Shown here piece by piece: positions 16,868 through 24,860 of a DNA stretch of 62,137 nucleotides. Location of the stretch: positions 1 through 62,137 of the IMG/VR virus record IMGVR_UViG_3300020721_000009. The stretch is one strand, 5' to 3'. The notes under the pieces are model-generated. The model saw only the letters and a program-made list of their open reading frames with translations, ran no database searches and was not told where the DNA came from. The translations under genes and the position numbers were made by a program. The stretch comes from a virus. How positions within the stretch are numbered: the stretch's first letter is position 1; each line of letters begins with the position of its first letter.

Positions 16868-17493
16868 TATTTCAATCCATTAATAATATTAACTAAAGAT
16901 TCTTTGAGATATTTTTGCGCGTGTGGATCACCTTTCACCTCTTGCGCTATGCGAAAGGCATTATAACCACCTTTTGTATTCATAAGATGTTCATAAATTG
17001 GTGTTGGGTAAGCACCTGGAGCGGATGGCTGGGCCACCATATCTACTGTGATAATCTCAAAATCTGATACTTCATTAGAACCGTCACCGCTGACGTTTCC
17101 AGAACCTCTAGAAGACACTCCCAATTTAACTCCACTTTCCAGCATTGTTTTAATCAGTTGTCCCATAGGGGTTGGCAAGATTTTAAGCTTGCCGTAACCA
17201 TTTGGTCCGTCCATCCACATATTAGTTATCATATGGGATACACGGTCCAAATTTATTTTTAGATCATCTGGATGATCTACTTCTCCGAGAACTGAATAAC
17301 CGTTCTGAATCTGATCATTAAGGGTCTTAACAGCCTTGCTAATCTCACTAACAGGATAAACTCGTTGGTTGGCATTGCGAATGCCTCCCTGAATGCAAAT
17401 TCCACTCATATACAAGTTTTTACCGTCTCTGTCATCAGATTCAACAATCATATTAGCTTCGTTGAAACTGAGGTTTTCTCGGAGATGAAACAT
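16867..17493 (-). CDS. gp21: Prohead protease, gp21 family (208 aa)
   Basis: This serine protease of the T4 prohead matures capsid and core proteins. Catalytic candidates are the His of GEVDHPDD (about residue 72) and the Ser of GVSSRGSG (about 127), with an acidic partner near DFEIITVDMVAQPSAPGA. These are the classical conserved blocks of the gp21 family. The length is near that of T4 gp21 (212 aa). It follows the acidic core protein by only 3 bases, with AGAGGT about 10 bases before the ATG. Its cleavage rule fits the LTE site in the capsid protein encoded downstream. Confidence 0.95.
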   Translation of the reverse strand: MFHLRENLSFNEANMIVESDDRDGKNLYMSGICIQGGIRNANQRVYPVSEISKAVKTLNDQIQNGYSVLGEVDHPDDLKINLDRVSHMITNMWMDGPNGYGKLKILPTPMGQLIKTMLESGVKLGVSSRGSGNVSGDGSNEVSDFEIITVDMVAQPSAPGAYPTPIYEHLMNTKGGYNAFRIAQEVKGDPHAQKYLKESLVNIINGLK

Positions 17494-17496
17494 ATT

Positions 17497-18366
17497 TTAT
17501 TTACCTCTAAATAAACTTGTGTCGTTTACTGATTTTTCACCAGTACCTTTTTTCTCAGCACCGTGACCTTTACTAACTGAACTTAATTTTGTAGCTGATT
17601 TAGCACCAGGTACATTTACGTTACCGCCAGTTTGTGGTTTTGTAGCTGGATTTAACAATCCACCATTTGATCCACCTTTTGTTTCATCTGAAGAACGACC
17701 AATTACTTTACCACCCATGTCATTTTTCATGTTGTCAATAACTGATTTAGTTTGAACACCATTGTCACCATGTTTTGGTAATGCAACTTTGTTTACATAT
17801 TCCATGAATGCTTCCATTTCATCTTTTGGAAATTTATGGTTAACTGTAATTTCTTTAACTTCTTGGTCATCAGCACCTAACTCAGCGCCAAATTCATCTT
17901 CTTCACCTTCTTCGTCACCAAATTCTGGTTCTTCTTCACCACCAAACATATCAGAATGTTCTGGCTCATTTTCTTCACCAGCTAACAATTCTTCAAATTC
18001 AGCTTTTAATTCTTCTAATGCATCTTCAAGGTCCATTACGCGATCTTCTAAATCACCTTCACCCATTTCATCATCTTCTTCGTCACCAAATGGATTTTCT
18101 GAATCATCTTCTTCATCATCTGATTCTTCATCATCACCAAAAGGATTTTCTGAATCATCTTCTTCATCTGATTCTTCTTCGTCTTCTTCAGAATCAGTTT
18201 CTTCTTCCTCTTCTTCTTCAGAACCTGGGAAGTCTGATTCTAATAATTCTTCATATATTTCACGTGATTTTCCAACAACAATGTTGTGAAAAATTTCTTT
18301 TGCTGTTTCTTGATCTTCATTGATCAAAGCTTCAAGCATAGCTTCAAATTGTGCGCGATCTGTCAT
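17497..18366 (-). CDS. Highly acidic prohead core protein, gp67/gp68-like (289 aa)
   Basis: It sits between the portal and the protease, the position of genes 67 and 68 in T4. The first 45 residues (MTDRAQFEAMLEALINEDQE, then KEIFHNIVVGK) form a helical domain like those of T4-type core proteins. Residues about 50-165 are extremely acidic, with a repeated ENPFGD unit and runs of Glu and Asp. The C-terminal part has an amphipathic helix (FMEYVNKVALPK) and a Gly/Thr/Lys-rich tail. I chose the ATG at 18366 because AGGAGA lies 7 bases upstream; a longer frame from 18396 would put that ribosome binding site inside the coding region. It probably helps form the scaffold and is removed by gp21. Confidence 0.75.
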   Translation of the reverse strand: MTDRAQFEAMLEALINEDQETAKEIFHNIVVGKSREIYEELLESDFPGSEEEEEEETDSEEDEEESDEEDDSENPFGDDEESDDEEDDSENPFGDEEDDEMGEGDLEDRVMDLEDALEELKAEFEELLAGEENEPEHSDMFGGEEEPEFGDEEGEEDEFGAELGADDQEVKEITVNHKFPKDEMEAFMEYVNKVALPKHGDNGVQTKSVIDNMKNDMGGKVIGRSSDETKGGSNGGLLNPATKPQTGGNVNVPGAKSATKLSSVSKGHGAEKKGTGEKSVNDTSLFRGK

Positions 18367-18466
18367 TAGTAATTCTCCTGTTAATATTACATGCAAGGCT
18401 GTATCTTATTTACATTATTTAGTAAATATGTAGCTATAATAGTCAAAAAAGGCTATTTTTGTGAAT

Positions 18467-18703
18467 TTATGCAGTAGGTGGTGGTGTAGAATACATTGCA
18501 TGAATAAAATCCAATTCTGCTTCTTGCTCTAATAAATGAGCTTCACTACTTTTTCTAAGTTCATTTAATTGACCTAAAGTTAGTCGTGACTTTCTAGTAT
18601 CACCACGGTGCATAGTAGTCTCATCACGTTTTGGTTCGTAACGTAACTCACTAGCAACCTGTCTAGTATCTGGATCTATATAAAATAATTCTCGTAAAAT
18701 CAT
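18467..18703 (-). CDS. Small prohead/core protein at the gp67 position (78 aa)
   Basis: The protein (start MILRELFYIDPDTRQV) is small, helical and charged, and lies immediately after the portal gene, where T4 has gene 67 (80 aa). The sequence is not clearly homologous, so the identity rests on position and size. A frame open further upstream inside the portal gene is unlikely to be used. The start at 18703 has no ribosome binding site; a perfect TATAAATA late promoter ends 4 bases before the ATG, predicting a leaderless or near-leaderless transcript. That promoter overlaps the portal stop codon. Confidence 0.65.
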   Translation of the reverse strand: MILRELFYIDPDTRQVASELRYEPKRDETTMHRGDTRKSRLTLGQLNELRKSSEAHLLEQEAELDFIHAMYSTPPPTA

Positions 18704-18707
18704 AATG

Positions 18708-18715
18708 TATTTATA
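18708..18715 (-). promoter_or_regulatory. Consensus late promoter TATAAATA overlapping the portal stop
   Basis: A perfect TATAAATA on the minus strand. The portal TAA stop (18711-18713) is positions 3-5 of the octamer, and the ATG of the 78-aa gene follows after CATT. Confidence 0.7.
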
Positions 18716-21700
18716 CTTGTGGAGCAGAACCTGGCATTCCACCAGGCATTCCAGGCGCAACACCAGGTGCACCCGCTTCAGATGGTGGCATTTCACCTTC
18801 CATACCGTCTGGTGCACTTAAATCACCAGCCATGCCCATATCACCTTCAATACCAGCAGCTGATAATCCAGCACTTCGCATTTCACCAGCCGCATCAGTA
18901 TGTGTTGGTTGACCTTTTCCTGATTCTTCACCCCATAAACGTTCATTCTCTGCCATTTCATCATCACTCAATCCCAAGAAACGTTTCATAGCAAATCTTT
19001 TACTCATATATGGAATACCCTGAATAGTATTAAATGTATTAATACGTTCAGTATCCATTGCAGCTTGTCGAGAACTTGCAAAGTTCATTGGCGGATTAAA
19101 TGACAATTCAAATAAACTAGAATCAATATTTACACCACGTGAATTCATAAACAATTTAAATTCATTATCAAATATAGCTGTAATAAGATTTTGCAATCTT
19201 TCACAGTATTTGTTAAATCTTAATTCTTGAATGTATGCTGTTCCAACACGTCCATCATTAAATGATGCTTGACTATCATCTGCACCAGTTGGTAAGTAAG
19301 AACTTGGTATACGTAAACCACGGAATAATTTGTTGGTAAAGTATTTTAAATCATCAATTTCACCAAGGTTTGTACCACCTGGTAATACATCAACTTTACT
19401 ACCACGACCATCCGCAGTCATCGGGAAGAAGTAATCTTCATTTATTGAATTTTTAACAAAAATTCCACTTTCGATTGCAAATGTATGATAATCATGCCAG
19501 CATTCAGTTCCGTCGATTGTTATAGTACCGGTATCTCTATTTGAAATCTTTTCAATCTTCACTACTTTATGATTAAAAGTTTCAATATTTTTAACGAATG
19601 TCTTCCAATTCTTATAACCAAATTTGTTAATAAGTCGATCTAATTTACTATAACCAAATTTTGAAAAATCAATTTTACATTGTGCATTTTTGTATTCCAT
19701 TTTGGTAGAATTCTCTTTCCTAACCATTTCTAACAATATATTGTCATCATCACACAATGAAATAACTTCATTTTTATTTGTATAACCAGCGTTAACCTTG
19801 TCAGCTATTCGTTGTAACATCGGAAAAGTCAAACTCAATTCTTGATTTTTAATTTTTACTCTTGATTTAAGATTGTTATCAAGAATTTTTTTAAATTCTG
19901 GGTTATTTTTAATATATTGTTTTCTAGATGCACTAGCAGCAGATTTATATCTTTGCATTGTTTCTCTGTCATTTTGTCTCATCCATACTGCTTTCTGTTG
20001 TGCATTACGAATATTCCATAGTGCAGATGTTCGTTCAACAGGAGTCATCTCAGCCCAATATTTTTTTAATGATTTTGAAATTTTATCAGTCATTTGACTT
20101 CTATATTCATCACTCATGTTTTTCCAAAAATCATGTTTCTGAACAGAATGATATAAAATATGATCTTCTTTATTCATATATGTTAGATTTCTTGGATCAT
20201 TATTAAATCGATTACTGTCTTTATGATGAATAGTACATTTTGCAGAATTTACATATTCTGCAAGATATGTAAATTCTTGATGTTTATCACGTTCTCTAAA
20301 AAACTCACCAACCATTCTATGTGTCCAAATCCATGCTTTTGTTTCATGATCCCATACTTGTTGATACTTGTTAGTTTTACCACCGGATATCGATTTGTCT
20401 CTAATATTAAAAGCAATTAAACTGTCATCGGCTGCCAAATCTTTCGCTTCTACAAAACCTTTACCAAATACTGGTATTTTGTGATCAGGTGTACATATCA
20501 ATGTTTCACCATTATCAAAAGTTAATTGTATAACCTCGGTATTTTTTCTAGTGACGCCAGCCCAATTAATAACACCAGGTACAACTTTTCCTGTTTCTGG
20601 ATTACAGCTATATGCCCAATTTTCTTTACCTTGTTCAAATTCAGTTATTAATTCATTTAATGTCAATACTCTACCGTCTAATAATGGTATTCTAGTAGAT
20701 AAATCAAGACATAGGGGATTATATGCGCTATCTATTACATTTTGTCCACCACCAGTTTGACTTGGTATTCTTCTTTGATGTATTTCATTTTTAACACGCT
20801 CAACAAATGCCATTGCTAAATGACTTGGCATATTTCCAACATCAATATGAAATACTCTGCGTTCTGGTGCTCTTTGAATACGATATATTAAAATTGCATC
20901 TTCTAATAATTCTTTTTGTTTGTATACTTTAAATACATTTTCTAATAAACTATTTCCAAATGGAAAATTGTTATCCAATCCTTCAGATAATGATAAGTGA
21001 ATAACATGTTCAGAATTAATAGCATGTTCAGTTTCTGCTAATCCCCAACGATTACCAGTACTAGATGCAGATGCTCCAGATGAACCACTATTGGTTGGTC
21101 CAGCACCTGAATAGCCGCTACTAGGAATTACACCCATTCCATTTTGTCGTGGATTAACATTTGGTGTTATTTGTGTAGCTACTAAACTTTCAAAATTTGG
21201 AGCTAAATCTTTAATAACATATTGTTCTGGTTTTTTACCATCACTTTCGTTGACTATAATTTTTACAATTTTAGTTGGGTCAACCCATGTCCATTTTTGT
21301 GTTTCAGGATCTCTGATGAAAAATGCATCACCATATTTAAATACATTTCTAACAATGCGAAATATTCTAGTATCAAATAATTGTAATCTATTCCATTGTT
21401 GTAAATATTCACCCAATATTCTTACTTCAGAATTGGTTGCTTTACTACGCCATTTAACATTAAATGGGCTTTTACCGTCTTTTTCTTTTTGTGTACAGAA
21501 TTCTGCTAATATATCGAGCGCAGCATTTACTTCTGGATCACTGTCCATTACTTCATATTGTTGATATCTGTCCACTCTATTTGGACTACCAGTATAAACA
21601 TCAGGTAAGTAACTAGAATAATTAGTTCTAGCTGGTCCTGCCTTAGATGTATTACCGGATACTGGACTTAAATTATTGCCCTGTTCTACCGGTGTGAAGA

Positions 21701-21716
21701 ATTTTTTCCATGCCAT
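18711..21716 (-). CDS. gp20: Portal protein, gp20 family, interrupted by an intein (1001 aa precursor)
   Basis: The extein is a gp20-type portal vertex protein. The N-part has VDRYQQYEVMDSDPEVNAAL and PERRVFHIDVGNMPSHLA; the C-part has INEDYFFPMTADGRGSKVDV, LPGGTNLGEIDDLKYF, and a Gly/Pro/Met-rich tail. Residues 336-756 are an intein; joining 335 to 757 restores AYNPL-SINEDYFF, the normal family sequence. The spliced protein is 580 aa, near the family's usual size. It forms the dodecameric ring for DNA packaging and tail attachment. AAGGA lies 8 bases before the ATG, and the gene follows the tape-measure gene by 12 bases. The head operon reads 20, small core, acidic core, 21, 22, 23. Confidence 0.95.
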   Translation of the reverse strand: MAWKKFFTPVEQGNNLSPVSGNTSKAGPARTNYSSYLPDVYTGSPNRVDRYQQYEVMDSDPEVNAALDILAEFCTQKEKDGKSPFNVKWRSKATNSEVRILGEYLQQWNRLQLFDTRIFRIVRNVFKYGDAFFIRDPETQKWTWVDPTKIVKIIVNESDGKKPEQYVIKDLAPNFESLVATQITPNVNPRQNGMGVIPSSGYSGAGPTNSGSSGASASSTGNRWGLAETEHAINSEHVIHLSLSEGLDNNFPFGNSLLENVFKVYKQKELLEDAILIYRIQRAPERRVFHIDVGNMPSHLAMAFVERVKNEIHQRRIPSQTGGGQNVIDSAYNPLCLDLSTRIPLLDGRVLTLNELITEFEQGKENWAYSCNPETGKVVPGVINWAGVTRKNTEVIQLTFDNGETLICTPDHKIPVFGKGFVEAKDLAADDSLIAFNIRDKSISGGKTNKYQQVWDHETKAWIWTHRMVGEFFRERDKHQEFTYLAEYVNSAKCTIHHKDSNRFNNDPRNLTYMNKEDHILYHSVQKHDFWKNMSDEYRSQMTDKISKSLKKYWAEMTPVERTSALWNIRNAQQKAVWMRQNDRETMQRYKSAASASRKQYIKNNPEFKKILDNNLKSRVKIKNQELSLTFPMLQRIADKVNAGYTNKNEVISLCDDDNILLEMVRKENSTKMEYKNAQCKIDFSKFGYSKLDRLINKFGYKNWKTFVKNIETFNHKVVKIEKISNRDTGTITIDGTECWHDYHTFAIESGIFVKNSINEDYFFPMTADGRGSKVDVLPGGTNLGEIDDLKYFTNKLFRGLRIPSSYLPTGADDSQASFNDGRVGTAYIQELRFNKYCERLQNLITAIFDNEFKLFMNSRGVNIDSSLFELSFNPPMNFASSRQAAMDTERINTFNTIQGIPYMSKRFAMKRFLGLSDDEMAENERLWGEESGKGQPTHTDAAGEMRSAGLSAAGIEGDMGMAGDLSAPDGMEGEMPPSEAGAPGVAPGMPGGMPGSAPQV
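19449..20711 (-). mobile_element. Intein with HNH endonuclease domain in the portal gene (421 aa)
   Basis: The intein begins with Cys (CLDLSTRIPLLDGR, block A). Block B carries the TPDH motif (GETLICTPDHKIPV), with the splicing-associated Thr and His. A central HNH endonuclease is visible at portal residues 494-524 (CTIHHKDSNRFNNDPRNL, later MNKEDHILYH). NUMOD-like helices fill the rest. The C-terminal blocks read TITIDGTECWHDYHTFAIES and GIFVKN, followed by extein Ser. The terminal Asn and +1 Ser are present, but the penultimate residue is Lys where His is usual. The block F His-x-F (YHTF) is intact. The frame is open throughout, so splicing is expected to be needed for a viable phage. Confidence 0.93.
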
Positions 21717-21728
21717 TTATGTATTTCC

Positions 21729-23756
21729 TTATCTTGCGTGTAAATCACGAGATGTTCGTTTAGTTGCTCTATATATATTATTTTCGACGTCAATCATTTC
21801 AGTAGTATTCGATACCAACTTAACCATTATTGTATTTAACTTTGTTAGCTGATCATTAAGATCTTTTATAGTTACTGCCCCAGTTTCAGGCAACTGTGGT
21901 TTATTTTCAGGTGGAACCGGTGGTTGAACAGCAGGTGGTACTGAATTATTTCTTTTATACATTTCTGATGATTCAAGTTTTGCTAAATTATTTTTTGATA
22001 TATTTTCCAGTTGTGTAAAAACATCATTTGGAGATTTTTTACCCATCATTTGTTGTTGCATTTCTGCAATAAATTGCGGCATTTTATCTTTTGGAACTAC
22101 TGCTTCCATACCGTGTAATGTCATATCAGTACCAGCACCAAAATTTTCAAACCATTCACCAGTTGCTTCTTTAGAACCACCAGCTCGTCCTGGTTTTGTA
22201 ATATGTCCAGGAGGTTGAATAATTGGACCAGAAACTTCTGGACTTGGCTTGATTTTGGCATCAAATTGATTTAATCCAATCTCCATACCTTTTGCTGCTC
22301 CCTTGGTAATTGCTGCAAAACTACTTTCAGCAAGCGTTTGAATATTTGTTAGCAGGTCTTTTGTCGCAGTGCCATTATTCAATGATTTACTAAAATTATC
22401 TATAGCACTACCCATACCACCAATATTATCAGCAAATGCCTTTCCGTCTATGTTACGTAGTTCAGTAAGATTATCTAATAATTTTAATTGTTCAATTTCT
22501 CTACCCCACGCATTATTCAACGATTCTTGAATTTCACCGGATTTTTTGCTGAAATCTAGCAGTGTTGTGCCAACTTTTACATTAAATTGAGTAGCTTCAG
22601 TTCCTTTTGACTTTATCCCTTCAACATCTAGTCCTCTTTGGTCTTTTTCAACGATCTCTAATCTTTTTAACAAACCCTCTTGGATTTTTATATTATTTTC
22701 ATCGGAAGTTTTATTTGTTGCACCACCCCCACCCTTTAGTGCTCCCCTCTGATTTTCTAATAAACTTTCTACAAATTCGTTATTTATTTGAGTCATTGCA
22801 ATGTTATTAAGTGATGTATCTGACAACAATTTAGCTTTTGCAGTTTCTTGTGCAATTAATGAATTACGTTCACCCGCTGCTCTTTCTTCGGCATTTCTAG
22901 ACATCATTTGTTGAGTGGCTGCTGATTGTGCACTATGAAGTTCTGCACCAGTTTGCATATTATAATAAATTGCTTTTTGGGTCATTTGACCGCCAGTAAT
23001 TATCTGTTGCATCGAATCCCTGGCGCCTTCACCCATTGCCATTGCATTTTTATATTGGGTTTTTAATGCTGTTGTATCAAGTCCTTGCTTCTCCATTTCC
23101 CTAAATTTTGCTTGAACCCTCATATCATTTTGCACAGCAATCATATTGTCTTCTTGCTCTTTTCTACTGATACCAGTTAATTTGGCCATTTTGTCCATTT
23201 CGGTAGCCAATGCGACAGTTGATTCCCTAGCTTTTGCCTGATCTTCTTTCTTTTGTAAATCAAGGTGGCGTGATGATGACATTGTTATGGCTAATAATTT
23301 ATTATATTCGCCTTGTTCAAATCCCATTTGTCTTAATGCATCACCATTTATATCAGATAGTTCAGTAGATACTTTTAAGAAAACTTTAGCACTTTCGGTC
23401 ATGGTGCCACCAATAGAGGTAAACCCAATTTTTCCATAGTCTACTGCATCTATAAATTCATTGAATGTCATTCTAGTTTGGGTAACTGATGCATTTAATT
23501 GTCCAGCATCATTATTCAGTGCCATACCAAAATTACTATTAGCATATCGCCATTGGTCAAGACCAGATTTAGTACTATCGATAAAACTGTTCATTGTTTT
23601 GGCTACGTTACCAAAAATTCCAGTTGGTAACATTGATTCAAGACCAGAACCAGACCCAGAACTAAATGATGGGCGACTATTTCCACCAGTATTCCCAGTT
23701 ATACCTCTAACTAACTTTTCAATACTTCTATCACTAAAATCTACTTGTTCTGTCAT
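21729..23756 (-). CDS. Probable tail tape-measure protein (675 aa)
   Basis: This is a long, mostly helical, Gln/Met/Ala-rich protein. Near the C-terminus it has GAGTDMTLHGMEAVVPKDKM, a version of the LHGxEAVVP motif common near the ends of tape-measure proteins. The C-terminal tail has a Pro-rich linker (PPAVQPPVPPENKPQLPE) and a final coiled helix. The length is close to T4 gp29 (590 aa), which sets tail length and is part of the hub. In T4, gene 29 lies with the baseplate genes; here it is next to the portal. It is divergently transcribed from the gp26-like hub gene, with back-to-back late promoters between them. AGGA lies about 7 bases before the ATG. Confidence 0.65.
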   Translation of the reverse strand: MTEQVDFSDRSIEKLVRGITGNTGGNSRPSFSSGSGSGLESMLPTGIFGNVAKTMNSFIDSTKSGLDQWRYANSNFGMALNNDAGQLNASVTQTRMTFNEFIDAVDYGKIGFTSIGGTMTESAKVFLKVSTELSDINGDALRQMGFEQGEYNKLLAITMSSSRHLDLQKKEDQAKARESTVALATEMDKMAKLTGISRKEQEDNMIAVQNDMRVQAKFREMEKQGLDTTALKTQYKNAMAMGEGARDSMQQIITGGQMTQKAIYYNMQTGAELHSAQSAATQQMMSRNAEERAAGERNSLIAQETAKAKLLSDTSLNNIAMTQINNEFVESLLENQRGALKGGGGATNKTSDENNIKIQEGLLKRLEIVEKDQRGLDVEGIKSKGTEATQFNVKVGTTLLDFSKKSGEIQESLNNAWGREIEQLKLLDNLTELRNIDGKAFADNIGGMGSAIDNFSKSLNNGTATKDLLTNIQTLAESSFAAITKGAAKGMEIGLNQFDAKIKPSPEVSGPIIQPPGHITKPGRAGGSKEATGEWFENFGAGTDMTLHGMEAVVPKDKMPQFIAEMQQQMMGKKSPNDVFTQLENISKNNLAKLESSEMYKRNNSVPPAVQPPVPPENKPQLPETGAVTIKDLNDQLTKLNTIMVKLVSNTTEMIDVENNIYRATKRTSRDLHAR

Positions 23757-23780
23757 TTTATTTTCCTAAAAAATTTAATA

Positions 23781-23788
23781 TATAAATA
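23781..23788 (+). promoter_or_regulatory. Consensus late promoter TATAAATA for the gp26-like gene
   Basis: A perfect TATAAATA lies 23 bases before the ATG at 23812, leaving room for a leader with AGGA at 23803-23806. It pairs back-to-back with the minus-strand late promoter at 23795-23802. Confidence 0.75.
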
Positions 23789-23794
23789 TTCATA

Positions 23795-23802
23795 TATTTA
23801 TC
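23795..23802 (-). promoter_or_regulatory. Late promoter variant GATAAATA for the tape-measure gene
   Basis: GATAAATA on the minus strand lies 38 bases before the ATG at 23756. It faces away from the plus-strand late promoter at 23781-23788, and the two initiation zones overlap. Confidence 0.6.
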
Positions 23803-23811
23803 AGGAATCTT

Positions 23812-24639
23812 ATGTCAAACAATCCGTTACAAAATTATTTTAGACAACCAAAAATTTATTTAAAACTCCCAACTTTAGGTAAGTTTTGTGATGAATCAAT
23901 TATTACAGGTGATGTAGAAAAACTTCCAATTTATGGAATGACAGGAATGGATCAAATTATTGTCAAAACACCAGATGCATTATTAAATGGTGAAAGTACA
24001 GTAAAGATTATTCAAAGTTGTTGTCCAAATATCACTAATGCTTGGGAAATTACAAATTTAGACGTAGATAGCATATTAGTAGCAATAAGAATTGCGACAT
24101 ATGGCAGTAATATGGATATTACATCTATCTGTAAATCATGCTCAACTGAAAACACATATGGAATAGATGTAAGTTATTTCTTAACACATTACAACAATTG
24201 TAAGTTTGAAACATCAGTTATGATTAATGATTTAATAATAAAAATCAAACCGTTGACTTATAAGCAAGCAACGTCGTTAGGTTTAGAAAATTTTACATTA
24301 CAAAAACAATTGAAAAAAATATATGAAATGGATGATAGTGACGAACGTCAGATTTTGTTGTCAAACATTTATGAGGAATTTGGGGTACTTCAAAGTAAAG
24401 TATTATTGGCAAGTATTTCACACATCGAAACACCAGAAAGTATAGTTGCAGAATATGGTTTTATTAAAGAATGGTTAGATAATTGTGATCAAGATATAAT
24501 TAGAAAAATAAGAAAAGTTATGGATGGTAACATGGATAGTTGGAAGATTCCACCATCTATTATTAAATGTCCTAGTTGTGGTCAAGATGAACCAATAAGT
24601 TTAGATTTAGATGCCGCATCTTTTTTCGCCAATGCCTAA
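23812..24639 (+). CDS. gp26: Baseplate hub protein, T4 gp26 family (275 aa)
   Basis: The N-terminal and central regions (YLKLPTLGKFC, PIYGMTGMDQIIVKTPDALL, NITNAWEITNLDVDSILVAI, RIATYG) match the T4 baseplate hub-assembly family to which gp26 belongs. Two CxxC pairs, CKSC at 107-110 and CPSC at 253-256, suggest a bound zinc that joins two distant parts of the chain. A late promoter and AGGA ribosome binding site precede the start. It is followed by a 71-aa gene 5 bases downstream. In T4, gene 26 neighbours gene 51, so this two-gene cassette looks like a displaced 26-51 unit. Confidence 0.8.
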   Translation: MSNNPLQNYFRQPKIYLKLPTLGKFCDESIITGDVEKLPIYGMTGMDQIIVKTPDALLNGESTVKIIQSCCPNITNAWEITNLDVDSILVAIRIATYGSNMDITSICKSCSTENTYGIDVSYFLTHYNNCKFETSVMINDLIIKIKPLTYKQATSLGLENFTLQKQLKKIYEMDDSDERQILLSNIYEEFGVLQSKVLLASISHIETPESIVAEYGFIKEWLDNCDQDIIRKIRKVMDGNMDSWKIPPSIIKCPSCGQDEPISLDLDAASFFANA

Positions 24640-24644
24640 TAAGT

Positions 24645-24860
24645 ATGTCTGATGACGAAATAGAAAAATATCTTATTAGGCTAGATAACGAAGTATTAGA
24701 ATTTAAAGATCATTTGTTCAGAACAAGCTGGCATATGCGTGGTGGAGTAACTGTAAATGATTTACTCCACATTTATTCGTATGAAGATATGAATATTCTT
24801 GATAATATTATCAAAGATCATATTGAATTAACAAAAGAAACTCAAATGCCTATATTATAA
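24645..24860 (+). CDS. Small protein next to gp26, possible gp51-position gene (71 aa)
   Basis: The protein (MSDDEIEKYLIRLDNEVLEF onward) is small, acidic and helical, with a WHMRGGVTVNDLLHIY segment. It begins 5 bases after the gp26-like stop with no clear ribosome binding site, suggesting translational coupling. The position after gp26 matches T4 gene 51, but it is far shorter than T4 gp51 (about 249 aa), so I do not assign that name. It ends exactly where the convergent minus-strand gene ends, with no bases between the two stop codons. Confidence 0.6.
   Translation: MSDDEIEKYLIRLDNEVLEFKDHLFRTSWHMRGGVTVNDLLHIYSYEDMNILDNIIKDHIELTKETQMPIL

Noticed and set aside
17762-18323. Plus-strand open frames rich in Ser and in His/Leu opposite the acidic core gene
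   Set aside because: They mirror the Glu/Asp-rich codons of the minus-strand gene and have no ribosome binding site, promoter or domain.
18704-18817. Upstream extension of the 78-aa frame into the portal gene
   Set aside because: The extra residues are an out-of-frame reading of the portal's Met/Gly/Pro-rich tail; the late promoter and ATG at 18703 give a better start.
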